Assembly: GCA_030015575.1 (NCBI GenBank)
Contig: CM057349.1
Span: forward strand, 256,489,077 to 256,553,076
Origin: Agapanthus africanus
Lineage: Eukaryota; Streptophyta; Magnoliopsida; Asparagales; Amaryllidaceae
Direction: 5' to 3'
DNA: 64,000 nt
Positions 32,890 to 45,449 of this stretch are shown one piece after another; positions within the stretch are counted from its first letter, which is position 1; each line of letters starts with the position of its first letter. Position numbers and translations under genes: made by a program. Below the pieces are notes generated by a model that was not told the origin of the DNA, did no database searches, and worked only from the letters and a program-made list of their open reading frames with translations.

Positions 32890-34540
32890 TGACATGCACT
32901 GGAGATAGCTGCATGATTTGAATCTAGTTCAATTAAATCAGTGCCTCTGGTTCTATATTGGATATAGTACAGTTCATATCTTAACATTGTTAAGGTACGG
33001 GGAGTTGTCCGGCTTATGATTAAAACCAGACTCTGGATAACTCAAGGCACGTTTCTGTAATGGCTGTTTGTGGGTTGACCCAGGCTATGACGAGGGTTAA
33101 CTTTCTACCATAAGAAAGATCAATAGTGATATTGTTCTTGACTCGCCACAGTTTTAATAAAAATGGATTTTTCAGAAAACAGTAGTGGGAGTATGGTAGA
33201 ACTGGAAGCGATTCCAGAAACCGCAAACGATTACTGAAGATTTGATAAGGAACCTAAAGATTCAATCTGATTTGACATTCCATTGGCCACTCCGCAGATA
33301 AGATGGGTAACTTCAGGCACCCGAGAGGTACTCCGGTAGCCTCAAGGACGGTGACAGGGAAGTTCTTGTTTACCCACACATTCCATTGTTGTTGTTCCAG
33401 GCTGCGAGACCCGGCAGGAGGATGAGTATAGCGTCGTTCTAAACTAGCTTTAGAAGTGCACGTCTATATGACTCTGCCAGAGGGTTTTCGTAGTCAGTGG
33501 GAGCAGCGGAAGCATTGGTGGACATCAGGCTTATGTCTATTTATAGACTTAAGCAGATATAGCGGAGATAGATCATCTATTTCTGATATGACAGTCATGG
33601 GTTTGACGTCATCAGAATAGGGGATGGATCTGTTGAGAAGGTAGTAGGGTGTGATGTCATGGTATTTGGATGACATACACAAGGTAGGAAGTGACATTCC
33701 TATACTACGATCAGTTATACTTGGGTCGTCACACAGTGGTTTCTTCACAAAGGAAATGGATTTTGTATAAGACATACTGGTTACTAGATCTATGGTTTTA
33801 GATCTAGATTTGGGGAGTTTCCAAATCAGGGTACTTTGACAGCATTCTAAGAGTATTTAGAATGGACGACTCCTGGCACGGTAGTGTACCTGCAGGTGAT
33901 GGAGTCACCCTCTCCAAAGGTGTCTTATAGACTAAAGTAGAGAGGGATATGCATGATTGGCAGATCAATTGCTTAGGCAATTGAGTCAATCATGAGATGT
34001 CAAGTACCACACCGGATGTTGTTCTTGCACTAGATGCAATAAGTTAACATTGATCCAATCCTGGAGAAACAGTCGGAAGCAGTTTTAGAACATAAGTGGA
34101 TGTTCTAGGGATATGATAACGACAGCCTCATTTGGGAGACAGTTATCATTCCAGGCTTCCAAGGTGACATGGACGACAAGGAGGTTGTCAGAGTTATAGT
34201 TTTCCTTCTGACGAGGGGCAGTATTTTGGACAGGTGGTCCAAGGAAATACTGAGGGTGGCATGGCGCAGGATACTGATTAAGTTCAGTTGACGATACAGT
34301 CTAAGAAGTTTGGATTTGGAGTTCATTTATGAGCTCGGTCCCATCAGACATCCAGACATTCTAAGACAGGTATTGCTCATTTCGGGAGATGGCTTTTCTC
34401 CGCGAACTAGAGATATAGAGAGACATAGAAAGAAACATCTGAGCAGATCCACTCACTGAGGCTATTCCTCGAACGCAATAGTTTCGCAAACAGGCTTTGT
34501 GCGACTGACTAGTAGAGGAGTTGGGTGTTCGGTATCACAC
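32890..34540 (+). pseudogene. E3 pol remnant (IN end, RT, RNase H)
   Basis: Nucleotide similarity to E2 can be followed from the integrase end (TGAATCTAGTTCAATTAAAT near 32917; TAAGGTACGGGGAGTTG near 32990) through the RT region (AGTGGGAGCAGCGGAAG near 33500; GGATGACATAC near 33670) to RNase H (GGTCCCATCAGACATCCAGA near 34340). Frames are broken every few codons. No enzyme can be made. It survives only as a sequence relic carried along in an element whose ends are nearly identical. Confidence 0.85.
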
Positions 34541-34593
34541 GGGCTGTGAGTATGCGACATCGCAATAATTAGCCTTGAGTGCAAGTGGGAGAT

Positions 34594-36803
34594 TGTTGGA
34601 GATAGTGCCCTCAGAGTCAATTATTAGATCACAGGCACGTGATTGCAATGATTGAGGGAGGACCTATCCCTGTAGGACAGTCTTACTCGAGATGATAGTA
34701 TGCTATCTGGTTTACCTTTATCATCGTGTACTGCTTTAGGTGACCTGACAGGTCACTATTGCACGTTGATAGAGCCCCTAGGATTCTCGCTTGGCTGCCA
34801 GCAGTATGAGGGCGATCATATAAGTGAGAGCTGGAGTCTATAAGCACATCCTTAAAAGGTCCCTAGTCGTGGGAGTTTCGAGACGGGGCATCGATTCTCC
34901 AGAGTAGACTAGTGTATACAGTCGAGACCCCGACGAGGGGCGGTGGCCGGTCTCACAAGCTAATGGTGTCAGTTGGATCACCTAAGATGTATACAGGTGC
35001 TCATTGGGTTATGAGTACACCGGACAGGACTCGCCGGGAACATGCTAGTTGGTCTTATACCTGACGTCAGATAGCAGTTCCCAGGTGACATGTGTACAGG
35101 TTAGTTCATCGACCTGGGGATCGTCATTTGTCTCGTGTGAGTTCCCACTGTGCTTTGATTACTACCCTACCACGGCTCAAAGGAGTCGTGCAAACAGGTT
35201 TTAGTTGGGTACAGTCCCGAGCCACATGGAGGCAGTGAGCGGATCTTCGGGGGTTCGTCTCTCCCGGTATTGGGGGTGAGGTCGCGCTGTGTCTAGGAGA
35301 GCCATTACACGAAGTCCTTGGCCAAGGCAGGAGATTTACTGGTAGGTATTCCAGTAGTATCTCAGGGTGTTCTGGGCTACACTCCGACACGACTTGTACC
35401 GCTTTTGGGGGTCTGACTTTTACCAACCCCCTAGGCCCGACATGCGATGCTCATAGACGAACGGACCGGACTGTACGGATATTGTCACTGACATGCTCAG
35501 TAGGGTGTCAGGATGAGTTCGCTCATCGACGTCCCTTTTGGTCAATAACTGGTGGCCCGTTACGTATTGGCTTATACCTATGACGTGCTAGTGGTTAAAT
35601 CCACAGCCATAGTATTGACGAGTCTTTAGAGTCCACCACACATTCAGTTACTCAGCTTTCGGGCGAAACGCTGTAGAGGCCGTATGGAGATATGGCAGGG
35701 TCCGATCAGATACGTGCGGTATTGCACGGATCAGGATCGGACGGTTTGTACTAGAGGCCGTATAGTTATATGGCAGGGTTCGATCAGATTCGTGCGGTAT
35801 TGCACGGATCAGGATCGGACGAACATTACTAGCCGGCTTTAGTTTAAGCCGGATCCTAGTTTAGTACAGTGTAGATTTTGTCTCTTTGCATTTGTATCCG
35901 GACGGAATACAGATGCGGGTGTGTATGCACAGTTTCGGGGTTTTCCTGTAATTTATTACGGGACCAGTTTTCTGGAGTTGCCAGTTTGCATTCCGTTCCG
36001 GCCGGTTTTCCTTTGTTCTTTCCCGGCCGGACTTTTCCGATGGAGGGGGTTATTTGCAAGTTTGCAAATAACACTTTGTGGAGGGTTTTATTGCAAAAGT
36101 ATTGATTATGATATCTTTCATCCATCACTTGCATTTATTAAGACTTGAAAGGGTATGGGTTGGATTTAAATGAAGTATGGTTGATGTTTTGTTTATGGTC
36201 ACCCTTGCTTTCTACTACACTTACCTCCCTCTTGCATTTTGTTCACAACTCCACCACCATTCCTCATTGATATTGGCCGGCCACACATTTTTGAAGAGGG
36301 GAGAAAAATGAGAGAGTTTCATTTTGGTATGATAGCATTATTCTTGATCTCATTTCATGCTAGAAAAATGCAAGCACCATTTTTCTTCTTGATTCCTCCA
36401 TCATCTTTCAAATGGCAACTAAACCCCAAAGTGAGACATAGCCTCTACACTACACATTCTACAGCTTATCTTGGGCATGTCGACTTGCCGGCTTCATGCC
36501 CGAGTTGCCTCGGTATTGAGGTGGGAGCCCGTAAAAGATGCAGGCGATGTGGTGCCCTTCCGGCGAGGAGGCGACGACCGAAGTTTTCCGCGAGGAGATC
36601 GGAGTGGAGATGAAGACCGGAGGACTCGGATCAGTCGGTATATCTCTTCCCTATCTTGTTACTTTGCTAGAACTAGTTTAATGGCCCGATCCGGAGTTTA
36701 GTGCGCGGTGGTGCCGGTTTGCTAAGTTCGCAAAATTAAAGTTTATCACCGCTTCCGCATTTGGCCGTCGGTTTGACGGCCGGGGCGCCGCCGTGCACTT
36801 ACA
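34594..36803 (+). repeat. E3 3' LTR
   Basis: 2210 bp after AAGTGGGAGAT, nearly identical to 26778-28987. It is followed by TATAC. Confidence 0.97.
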
Positions 36804-36808
36804 TATAC
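36804..36808. repeat. Target-site duplication TATAC, right copy (E3)
   Basis: Identical to 26773-26777. Confidence 0.95.
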
Positions 36809-37703
36809 AGTAGCGGGGTTTTCCTGTAATTTATTACGGGATCGGTTTTTTGAAGTTGCCAGTTTGTTTTCCGTTTCGGCCATTTTCCTTTGTTTCATTC
36901 CTTGGCTGAAAATTGGTGGAGGAGGGCTTATTTGAAATTGTGCAAATTAGCGTTGTGGAGGGTGGTCTTTGCATATTGTTGCTTCATGATGGTTGCACCT
37001 TCATTTGACTTCTTTAGTCCATGATTGCTTGACTTTTGGAGTAATCATGGTTGTTGATGATGGGGTTGATTTGGAATGAGGGTTGTTGTTGTGATCATGA
37101 TATATGATTATCATCCTTTTTCTCTCTCTCTTGCATGATAGCTTCCCCTCCCCCCTTGACTTTTCTCTCACTCCAATTCTCACTCATTCTTGGAGATTTG
37201 GCCGGCCATTCTTTGAGGGATGGGGCTGTCCAAAATTCTAGTAGGGGAATTTTGATCTCTTTTGGCTTGCAAAATTCCCATTGCCCCATCTCCAAAAGCT
37301 TAGTTCATTTCCTCCACCATATGGCAACTTCCTCAAACCCCAAGAGACATAGAGTTTTACAGTTAACCTACAGCATCCTTGGGCACGTCGACTCGCCAAC
37401 TTCGTGCCCGAGTTTCCTCGGTCCAGAGGTGGGAGCCCGTAAATGAACCCGGCGATGTGGTGCCCTTCCGGCGACGTGGTGGAGACCGGAGATTCCGCGG
37501 GGAGATCGGGACGACGACGAGAAGACCGAAGGACACGGATCGCTCGGTATATCTCTCTAACCCTTCTCTTGTTAGCTAGGATTAGATTAATGGCCCGATC
37601 CGGGATTTTTGTGTGCGGTGGTGCCGGTTCAAAAGTTAAAGTAAATTATCGTTTCCGCATTTTGGCCTCGGATTGATGGCCGGGGCACCGCCGTGCACTT
37701 ACA
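36809..37703 (+). repeat. E4 5' LTR, second part
   Basis: Resumes the LTR broken at 26777 and ends CACTTACA. Together the two parts give 2151 bp. It is more diverged from the E3 LTRs than those are from each other. Confidence 0.93.
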
Positions 37704-37704
37704 C

Positions 37705-37716
37705 TGGTATCAGAGC
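37705..37716 (+). other. Primer binding site of E4
   Basis: TGGTATCAGAGC one base after the LTR end. Confidence 0.95.
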
Positions 37717-39995
37717 CACGCCATTAACCTAGTTTAGCTTGCTCTAACGTGTTTACAAGTTCGATCGATCGGATTTTCCAAAAACCACATTTCCATGTCT
37801 CACTTTCTGTCGAATTTTTCCTTGCTCTAAAAATTATTTGGTACATTGGAAAATTACGTGAAGGGTTTTTTATGAATTCTGTGAAAATTTGGTACGCTGA
37901 TGTTACTGTAGCGCGGCGGTTTAGCGGCCTAAACCACGTTTAGGCCGCGGAACCGCCGCCGTTTTGTGGCCAAACCGTACCAAATTTCTACAGCGGTTTA
38001 CTGACTTGGAAATAGGGTTTATGGTATATTCTTTTTGGGCCCAGATGTTTCTGAGTGCTACAGTTGTGCTTGGGGCCCACTTCGGAAAATTCAGTCGATC
38101 GAAAATTTTAAACATGTTAGTTCACATTATTTACATTATATCTGCGACCGTGAATGTCACTTGATCGGTAAATCCTGTCTAACTGCTATAGCCCGGTTAG
38201 ACGGATTTGCGAACGTGACATTCACGTTGATGTTCTGTGTTGTGCTGTGATGTTGCGGATCGTTCGTGGGGGATAGACTGGATGCAATAGTAGTACAGTT
38301 TTGTTTTATATGTACATTTGATATTGCGGGGCGAGCGTCCGACATGTGGACTGCCGTCACTGCCTGTTTGTATATTATTCTTTTGGGGCACGACCGGGTC
38401 GAGGTCGATGTACCCGTAGTATGTACATTTTACTTTCTGTACTAGGATTACCCCGCGGAGGGGTGCACGGGTAGTCGGGTTCTAGAGGGCAATGGGCCCG
38501 CATCTCATGGCGTTGAGACGGAGGGGGACTCTAGAATTGGCGGGCTATTTGCCGCACTCGTAGGGGGTACAGGCTGACCCAGGAGGGGTGCCCAAGTTAC
38601 CGGATTCCGTGAAGTGCTGGGTGGTCCATTCACGTTGCTGAAGGAGGCTGCCTCGCTTCAGGTTTTGGCGGGTAACTTGCCGCGCCCGTAGGGGACTAGG
38701 ATTTCATTGCACAGGCTATCCACACGACCAGGGGAACGTCGGATTTCAGTAGCGGCTCTGTGAAACCCGGGGATCCCAGATATCTGTATTGTTTTGTGAT
38801 GCTTATTACATTTCTGTGATGTTGCATTTTATCACGCCTTGAGCGAAATATTATATATTGATATATATACTAGTAGATGTTGTATATGTTTTGCATCCGC
38901 GCTAGTCCAGTCCCCGCTCTGTCGTTAGTTAACTAACCTAACGGGTAATGACGGGACCCAGTGGCGAATGCAGATGGCATATACGTACGTCATTATTTTC
39001 GTTCTTTATTGGTGTGATCAATTGATGGGACTGCATTGATTCGGATCAATGCAAGTTAAAAACAAACCTATTCTGATGTTGTTGGAACATTTTTCAAAAA
39101 GCTGTTATTGCAAGGACGTTCACTTTTGTTTTGCACAGTGGTATTCAGTTGGAATATCCTGCACCTCAGTCGACGAGGCAAGGGCCGAGATCCCTTCACC
39201 GGGAGTGACCCCTTGGACAGAAGTTTGCGTCAGGGCAATAACTTCACTATAGTCGTTTACTTTTGCTTTGCATCGTGGTATTCAGTTGGAATATCCTGCA
39301 CCTCATTCTACGGGGAAAGAGCCGAGATCCCTTCACCGGGAGTGACCTCTTTAGCAAAGGTTTTCGTCACTATATTTTTATAAAAGCTATCTAGTTCCTT
39401 CAACGATATCAAGTTCATTACGTTAAAGGTTTTCGCCAGAAACCATTCGTAGCCCTCTGTCATTTCAGAAAGGTAACACTTAGTATTCATGCTATGTATG
39501 TTGGCCTTCATCAAGGCATAGTGTATGGTAGCTACTTGTTACTTTTCTGCAGCATAGATAGATGCGTTGGTTTGGGACAGTCGTATTACTATTTTGGCCT
39601 TCGTCAAGGGTATGTACGGGTGGGTTCAAATTAACCTGGATAATGACGGGTAGAACTTGACATGTGACTTATGATATGTTGGCCTTCATCAAGGTCATAA
39701 AAGCATGGGGCAAAAATCACATCGGGAGTTTCTAAAGAAACTGAAACTTGCCAGATATGCGCATACCTTCTGGAGTGTGATAACGTGAGCGAATTCCGTC
39801 ACGTTATCATGCGATGATAGTTGGATCCCGATTCCCACTGATGAGTTGGTTTACTCCTCGGGTGATCCCGACTAATTCTTCTTTCAGGTTTGGGGAAGAA
39901 TTTGACGTTACAGTGGGAGGTTTCCAGATTAGATAAATTGGTAACCATTCTGATCTAGGTTAAAGTGCACGCTGAGTGTTTCTTTTCTCTCTCTT
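37717..39995 (+). other. E4 non-coding structured leader
   Basis: It contains the GC-rich hairpin (37913-37959), two hairpin modules in tandem (about 38461-38557 and 38586-38687), the two-copy module (about 39126-39356), three short hairpins (39500, 39592 and 39678; loop CTTC), the stem ATAACGTGA/TCACGTTAT near 39780-39808, and a polypyrimidine/AG site. There is no gag. Confidence 0.8.
37913..37959 (+). repeat. GC-rich leader hairpin (E4)
   Basis: GCGGCGGTT pairs with AACCGCCGC and GCGGCCTAAAC with GTTTAGGCCGC; between them one T-G pair and one mismatch. The loop is CAC. It starts 208 nt after the primer site. Confidence 0.9.
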
Positions 39996-41689
39996 TGGCA
40001 GCGACCATTGACTCGACCCTAGACTATGACTCAGAGACCAAAATTGACCGAACCTTCTTAAAACACTGGCTTTTGGATTGTCAGAGTTGCAAACCTCCTT
40101 GCCACTCCTACTTTTACCCTTTTCTCCAGGACACCCCGTATTACTACGAACGTCCACTTCCATTGGACAAAACCATCGTATGGTTATATACGAACTCGAA
40201 GGAATTTATTTGAGGATGGTTTCCGGTTCTGGAGAAAACGAATAGGTCTATTCAGTTGTCTTTTCCTTTTACCTTCTCTCAGGTTGCGAGTACTTCTTGG
40301 TTTAGGAGATAGTACACCTATTATGCAAATTGGATAGTCTTCTTCCAAACCTTAGGCTGGTGCCGAACGGTGGGGAATGAAGAAAACCAATTAGCCTAAC
40401 GATGGTGTACAGAAGGTATTATGTTAAGACAAATAAAGGGATTAGAAGGAGGGCAAAGTAAATTGCGACTGCTATTCACGACCAAACCAAGTATTTCATA
40501 ACCACTCCCACTTCACCTTTGTATTTCTCCAGGACACTCCGTATCACTACGAAGATCCACAGTTTATAGGATACTCCATCGTATGGTTATATACGAACTC
40601 GAAAGGAACTTGTTCCAGTTCGGGGATGGATTCTAGTTCAGGAGAAATAGGAATAAGGTTTATTCGGTTGTCTTTTATCTTCACCTTCTCTTGCATTGCG
40701 AGTGCTCCTAGGATTAGGACAGTACACCCATTATGCTTATTGGATAGTCTTCTTCCAAACCATAGGCTAGTGCCGAACGGTAGGGAATGAAGAAAACCAT
40801 TTGGCCTAAAGGGGTGTACAGAAGGTAATGACTAAAGACATATGAAGGGATGCAGAGAGATGGAAAAGAAATATACGGTTACAGTTGTGAATCTGATAAT
40901 GGAAGAGGCATTACTAGGAATACCCGGATACCCCATCGAAACATTTCAATGTTTCAGTTTCACTGTGTACTGTTAAAAGAAAACTGATTTCCCAATTAAT
41001 GCTTGCTCCAGGGTATGTATTTATCAGGTATGATTCTCACATCTGTATGGTTTTACAGATGATGAGTGGGAGTAAGTTATTGGGAATTAGGTGATCATCC
41101 TCATTATATCGGAATTCGTTGTAATTGGTGATATTTGAGGAAATCACCTGGGTAGTTTGCCGGACGGCAAAGATTTGGTTTTGAATATCCGCTGTTATGC
41201 ACCAATTTCAAATTGATATATCTGTATGTCTATTTTTATAGAGTGAGATATACCTTTTTGAAATTATGTCTATGACATTTACCTATATCAGTGGATGGTA
41301 AGGTAAGGAGCATTAAACAGCGGTGTAATTCTTCTTAACCATAAGTACAGTTTTCAGCCTACGATGCACATGGTTTGAGTTATTAGACTCAAGGGACTTA
41401 TACAGAGTATTGTATATTGTCCAGTGTCCATTAGGACAGAGGGGTTGGTCCTCGTACTATATTCGGTTTACTTATGACTTCTCTAGTTTTTAGACAGGTG
41501 TTTCGTAGAAACGCAAGGTCTGAGTTTTGAGAAGTTATAGGTATATGAATAAAGTAGAGAACCAGGTGTTGCAAGTATCATGATTCTTCAAGGTGATCGA
41601 AGATGTAGATACTTGTATGTGGTATTCAGTTGATAGTGATGATTAAGAGAACTTGCTTGTCTTTCAGGTTACTCATAATTGGAAGCATT
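39996..41689 (+). repeat. E4 tandem-duplication region
   Basis: Units of about 403 bp start at CTCCAGGACAC (40124 and 40527), as in E3. No pol match is visible in the rest. Confidence 0.65.
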
Positions 41690-43385
41690 CCTAAGTTGAG
41701 TAACGCTGATCGACCTCCTTCCATTTAGTTGACATGCGCTGGAGACAGCTGCATGATTTGAATCTGGTTCAATTAAATCAGTGCCTCTGGTCCTATATTG
41801 GATATAGAATAGTTCGTATCTTAACGATGTTAAGGTACGGGGAGTTGTCCGGCTTATGCTTAAACCAGACTCTGGATAACTCAAGGCACATTTCTGTAAT
41901 GGCTGTTTGTGGGTTGACCCAAGCTATGATGAGAGTTGACTTTCTACCATCTGGAAGATCAATAGTGATATTGTTCTTAACTCGCCACAGTTTTAACAAA
42001 AATGGATTTTTTCAGAAAACAGTAGTGGGAGTATGGTAGAACTGGAAGTGATTCCAGAACCGCAAACGATTACTGAAAGTTTGATAAGAACCTAAAAATT
42101 CAATTTGGTTTGACATTCCATTGGCCACTCCGCAGATAAGGTGGGTAACCTCAGGCACCCAAGAGGTACTCCGGTAACCTTAAGGACGGTGATAGGGAGG
42201 TTCTTGTTTACCCAGACTTGTCATTGCTGTTGTTCTAGGTTGCGAGACCCGGCAGGAGGATGAGTATAGAGTCGTTCTAAACTAGCTTTAGAAGTGTACG
42301 TGCATATGACTCTGCCAGAGGGTTGTCGTAGTCAGTGGGAGCAGCGGAAGCATTGGTGGACAAGTGGCTTATGTCTATTTATAGACTAAAGCAGATATAG
42401 CGGAGATAGATCATCTATTTTTGATGTGACAGTCATAGGTTTGACTTCATCAGAATAGGGGATGGATCTGTTAAGAAGGTAGTAGGGTGTGATGTCCTGG
42501 TATCTGGATGACATACACTGAATACGAAGTGATATTCCTATACTACGATCGGTTATACTTTGGTTGTCACACGGTGGTTTCTCCACATGGGACTTGGATA
42601 TAATATCAAGACATTCTGGTTACTGGATCTATGGTTTTAGATCTAGATTTGGGTAGTTTCCCAATCTGGGTATTTAGACAGCATTCTAAAGGTGTTTTAG
42701 AATGGACGACTCCTGGCACGGTAGTATACCTGCAGGTGATGGAGTCGCCCTCTCTAAAGGAGTCTTATAGACTAAAGGGGAGAGGGATGTGCATGATTGG
42801 CAGATCACTTGCTTAGGCAATTGAGTCAATCATGAGATGTCAAGTACCACACCAGATGTTGTTGCAGCAGATGCAAAAAGCCGATATTGATCCAATCCTG
42901 GAGAAACAATCGGAAGCAGCTTTAGAACATAAGTGGATGTTCTAGGGATATGATAACATCAGTCTCATTCAGGAGACAGTTATCATTCCAGGCTTCCAAG
43001 GTGACCTGGACGGTAGAGTGGCTGTCAGAGTTGTAGTTTTCCTTCTGACGAGGGGCATTATTTTGGACAGGTGGTCCAAGGAGATACTGAGGGAGGCATG
43101 ACGCAGGATACTGATTACGTTCAGTTGACGATACAGTCTAAGAAGTTTGGATTTGGAGTTCATTTATGAGCTAGGTCCCATCAGACATCCAGACACATTC
43201 TAAGACAGGTATTGCTCATTTCGGGAGATGGCTTTCTCCGCGAACTTGAGATAAAGAGAGACATAGAAAGAAACATTAGAGCGGATCCACTCACTAAGGC
43301 TATTCCTTGAACGCAATAGTTTCGTAAACGAGCTTTGTGAGACTGACTAGTAGAGGAGTTGGGTGTTCGGTATCACACGGGCTGT
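41690..43385 (+). pseudogene. E4 pol remnant (IN end, RT, RNase H)
   Basis: Runs parallel to the E3 remnant at high similarity, with the same broken frames plus private changes. Shared frame breaks show that the family was already non-coding in the common ancestor of E3 and E4 and has since been copied. Confidence 0.85.
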
Positions 43386-43431
43386 GAGTATGCGACATCG
43401 CAATAATTAGCCTTGAGTGCAAGTGGGAGAT

Positions 43432-43697
43432 TGTTGGAGATAGTGCCCTCAGAGTCAATTATTGGATCACAGGCATGTGATTGCAATGATTGAGGGAGGG
43501 CCTATTCCGGTAGGACAGTCTTACTCAAGATGATAGTATGCTATCTGGTTTATCTTTATCATCGTGTATTGCTTTAGGTGACCTTGCAGGTCGCTATTAC
43601 ACGTTGATAGAGCCCCTAGGATTCTTGCTTTACTGCCAGCAGTATGAGGGCGATCATATACGTGGGAGCTGGTAGTCTATAAGCACATCCTTAAAAG
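43432..43697 (+). repeat. E4 3' LTR, first 266 bp
   Basis: Starts TGTTGGAGATAG after AAGTGGGAGAT. It ends at CCTTAAAAG where E7 inserted; AAAAG (43693-43697) is the presumed target duplicate. The remainder must lie beyond the right edge. Confidence 0.9.
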
Positions 43698-45449
43698 TGT
43701 AAGTCCATGCCACCTCTCCCGGTACTTACGGGCTTGCGGAATTTGATGAAAAACGATTTTCTAGAGGTGGCAACATGGACTCAAACCGGATCTTTGTTAA
43801 ACTATCTACCTAACAACCTAACTAGGAGTTGTTAACTACTCGGTTAGGGGGTTATACCTTTCTTTCTTGAACTCCTTCATCTTCAACCCTCGATGGTGTA
43901 CGGATCGGCTTCACCCTGTCGTCTCCTTGCGCCGAAGATCGATCCACCCGAAAGCTTCTACCTTTGGCTTCTTCTTCGAACTTTGAAGAAACTAGTTCAC
44001 TCGGTTTGCTAAACCTTGTGAACTAGAGTGAGTAGAGGAGAGTGTGTTGGGATTTTTCTCTATGGTTCTTGCTTCTCAACACATGAGACAAGTGAACCAT
44101 AGACTAGAGAGAGGGAGAGCAAGAGGAAGAGGGTGAGAGCTCAAGCAAGAGAGAGAATGCAAATGAGAGAATGAAAAAGACTTTTTCCCTCTTGGCTCTC
44201 ATAATCCAAAGCCATCATAACAAATAATAGCAATCAAGTATTATGTGATGGTTTAAGTCAAAATAGCCATATCATTTCATGCACTCATTTTGCACAAGAT
44301 AAACAAGCAAGCAAAAGTCTTTGCCATGAAATGATAGCTATTGTCATGATGATGGTCAACTAGTCCAACCTAGTTAACCGGTCAACAAAGTCAACCGGTC
44401 AACAAAGTCAACAAGTCAACAAAGTCAACCCCTCAACAACCATGTCACTATAATACTTAATTAATATTATTGTTAATCATATATCATATTCTCATTAGGG
44501 TTTAGCAAAAAGTCAATAGTCAACAGTCAACAGTCAACAGTCAACAACCCTAATGAGAATCCTCTGCCTCTGTCTCTCTGTCAACTGTGCATACACACCC
44601 GCATCCGCGTTCCGAAGAACACGAATACATACGAGATAAAACCAATCCCAAAACGTACACTAGGATCTGGCTTAAACCAAAGCCCGCTAGTGTTAACTGT
44701 CCGGACACTAAACGTGCACAAGTGCACGGATGTGACCGAACCCTGTCGCAAAACCATGCGACCTCTACTCTTTTGCCTAAAGGCGAATAGCTTTCTGTGT
44801 GGGACTCTAAAGACTCGACACTACGCTGGCAGTGGGTTTAACCACAGACCGCAAGCGGCACTAGCTGTGCGTAACGGCCCCCAGGTAGATGCCGACAAGA
44901 AGACTGACGAGGTGAAACCCATCTGAACTCCTACTGAGCCTGAATGTGACAATCTCCATACAGTCCGGTCTGTTCGTCTGATACATCGCATGGCGGGCCT
45001 AGGGGGCGGTGAACGTCAGTCCCCTAATAGCGGTACAAGTCGTGTCGGAGTGAAGCCCAGAACACCCTGAGATAACACTGAAAACCTACCAGTATATCTC
45101 GCTTGCCTTGGCCAGGGACTACTCGTGTAATGGCTCTCCTAGACACAGCGCGATGTTAACCCCCAATACCGGGAGAGAAGAATCCTGTCTAACCGTCACT
45201 GCCTCCAAGTGCTTCGGGACTGCACCCAAAAACTACCTGTTTGCACGACTCCTTTGAGCCGTGGTAGGGTAGTAATCAAAGTACAGTGGGAACACACTCG
45301 AGGCAAAGTGACAGTGTGAAGTCAGCGGACTAAGCTGTACTCATGTCACCTGGGAACTAATAACTGACGATAGGTATAGTACCAACCAACAGTTCCCGAC
45401 GAGTCCTGTCCAGTGTACTCGTAACCTAACGAGCACCCGCATACTATCT
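43698..45449 (-). repeat. E7 3' LTR, distal part
   Basis: Reverse complement of the later 1750 bp of an E2-family LTR; it stops at ATACTATCT (45449), where E5/E6 inserted. It contains the counterpart of the LTR hairpin (GCGTTC/GAACAC near 44608-44622). Confidence 0.92.
45445..45449. repeat. Target-site duplication TATCT, left copy (E5/E6)
   Basis: TATCT precedes the first LTR and recurs at 62452-62456 after the third LTR. Confidence 0.95.

Larger units (their letters stand above)
26778..36803 (+). mobile_element. E3: recent non-autonomous Angela-type copia element
   Basis: The element is 10,026 bp with two 2210-bp LTRs, a primer site, a polypurine tract and TSD TATAC. By eye the LTRs differ at only about nine sites (0.4 percent), so insertion is recent. 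Its internal region has no gag and no open pol frame. It inserted in the E4 5' LTR, itself of the same family. Confidence 0.96.
25522..43697 (+). mobile_element. E4: non-autonomous Angela-type copia element, holding E3
   Basis: The 5' LTR starts at 25522 (TGTTGGAGATAG), is interrupted by E3, and ends at 37703. The internal region is 37704-43431 and the 3' LTR begins at 43432, broken at 43697 by E7. The first 260 bp of both LTRs share variants that E3 lacks (TATTCCGG, CTCAAGATG, CCTTGCAGG) and differ at about seven sites, so E4 is older than E3. The five bases before it are CACCT; the matching right copy is outside the window. Confidence 0.92.
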
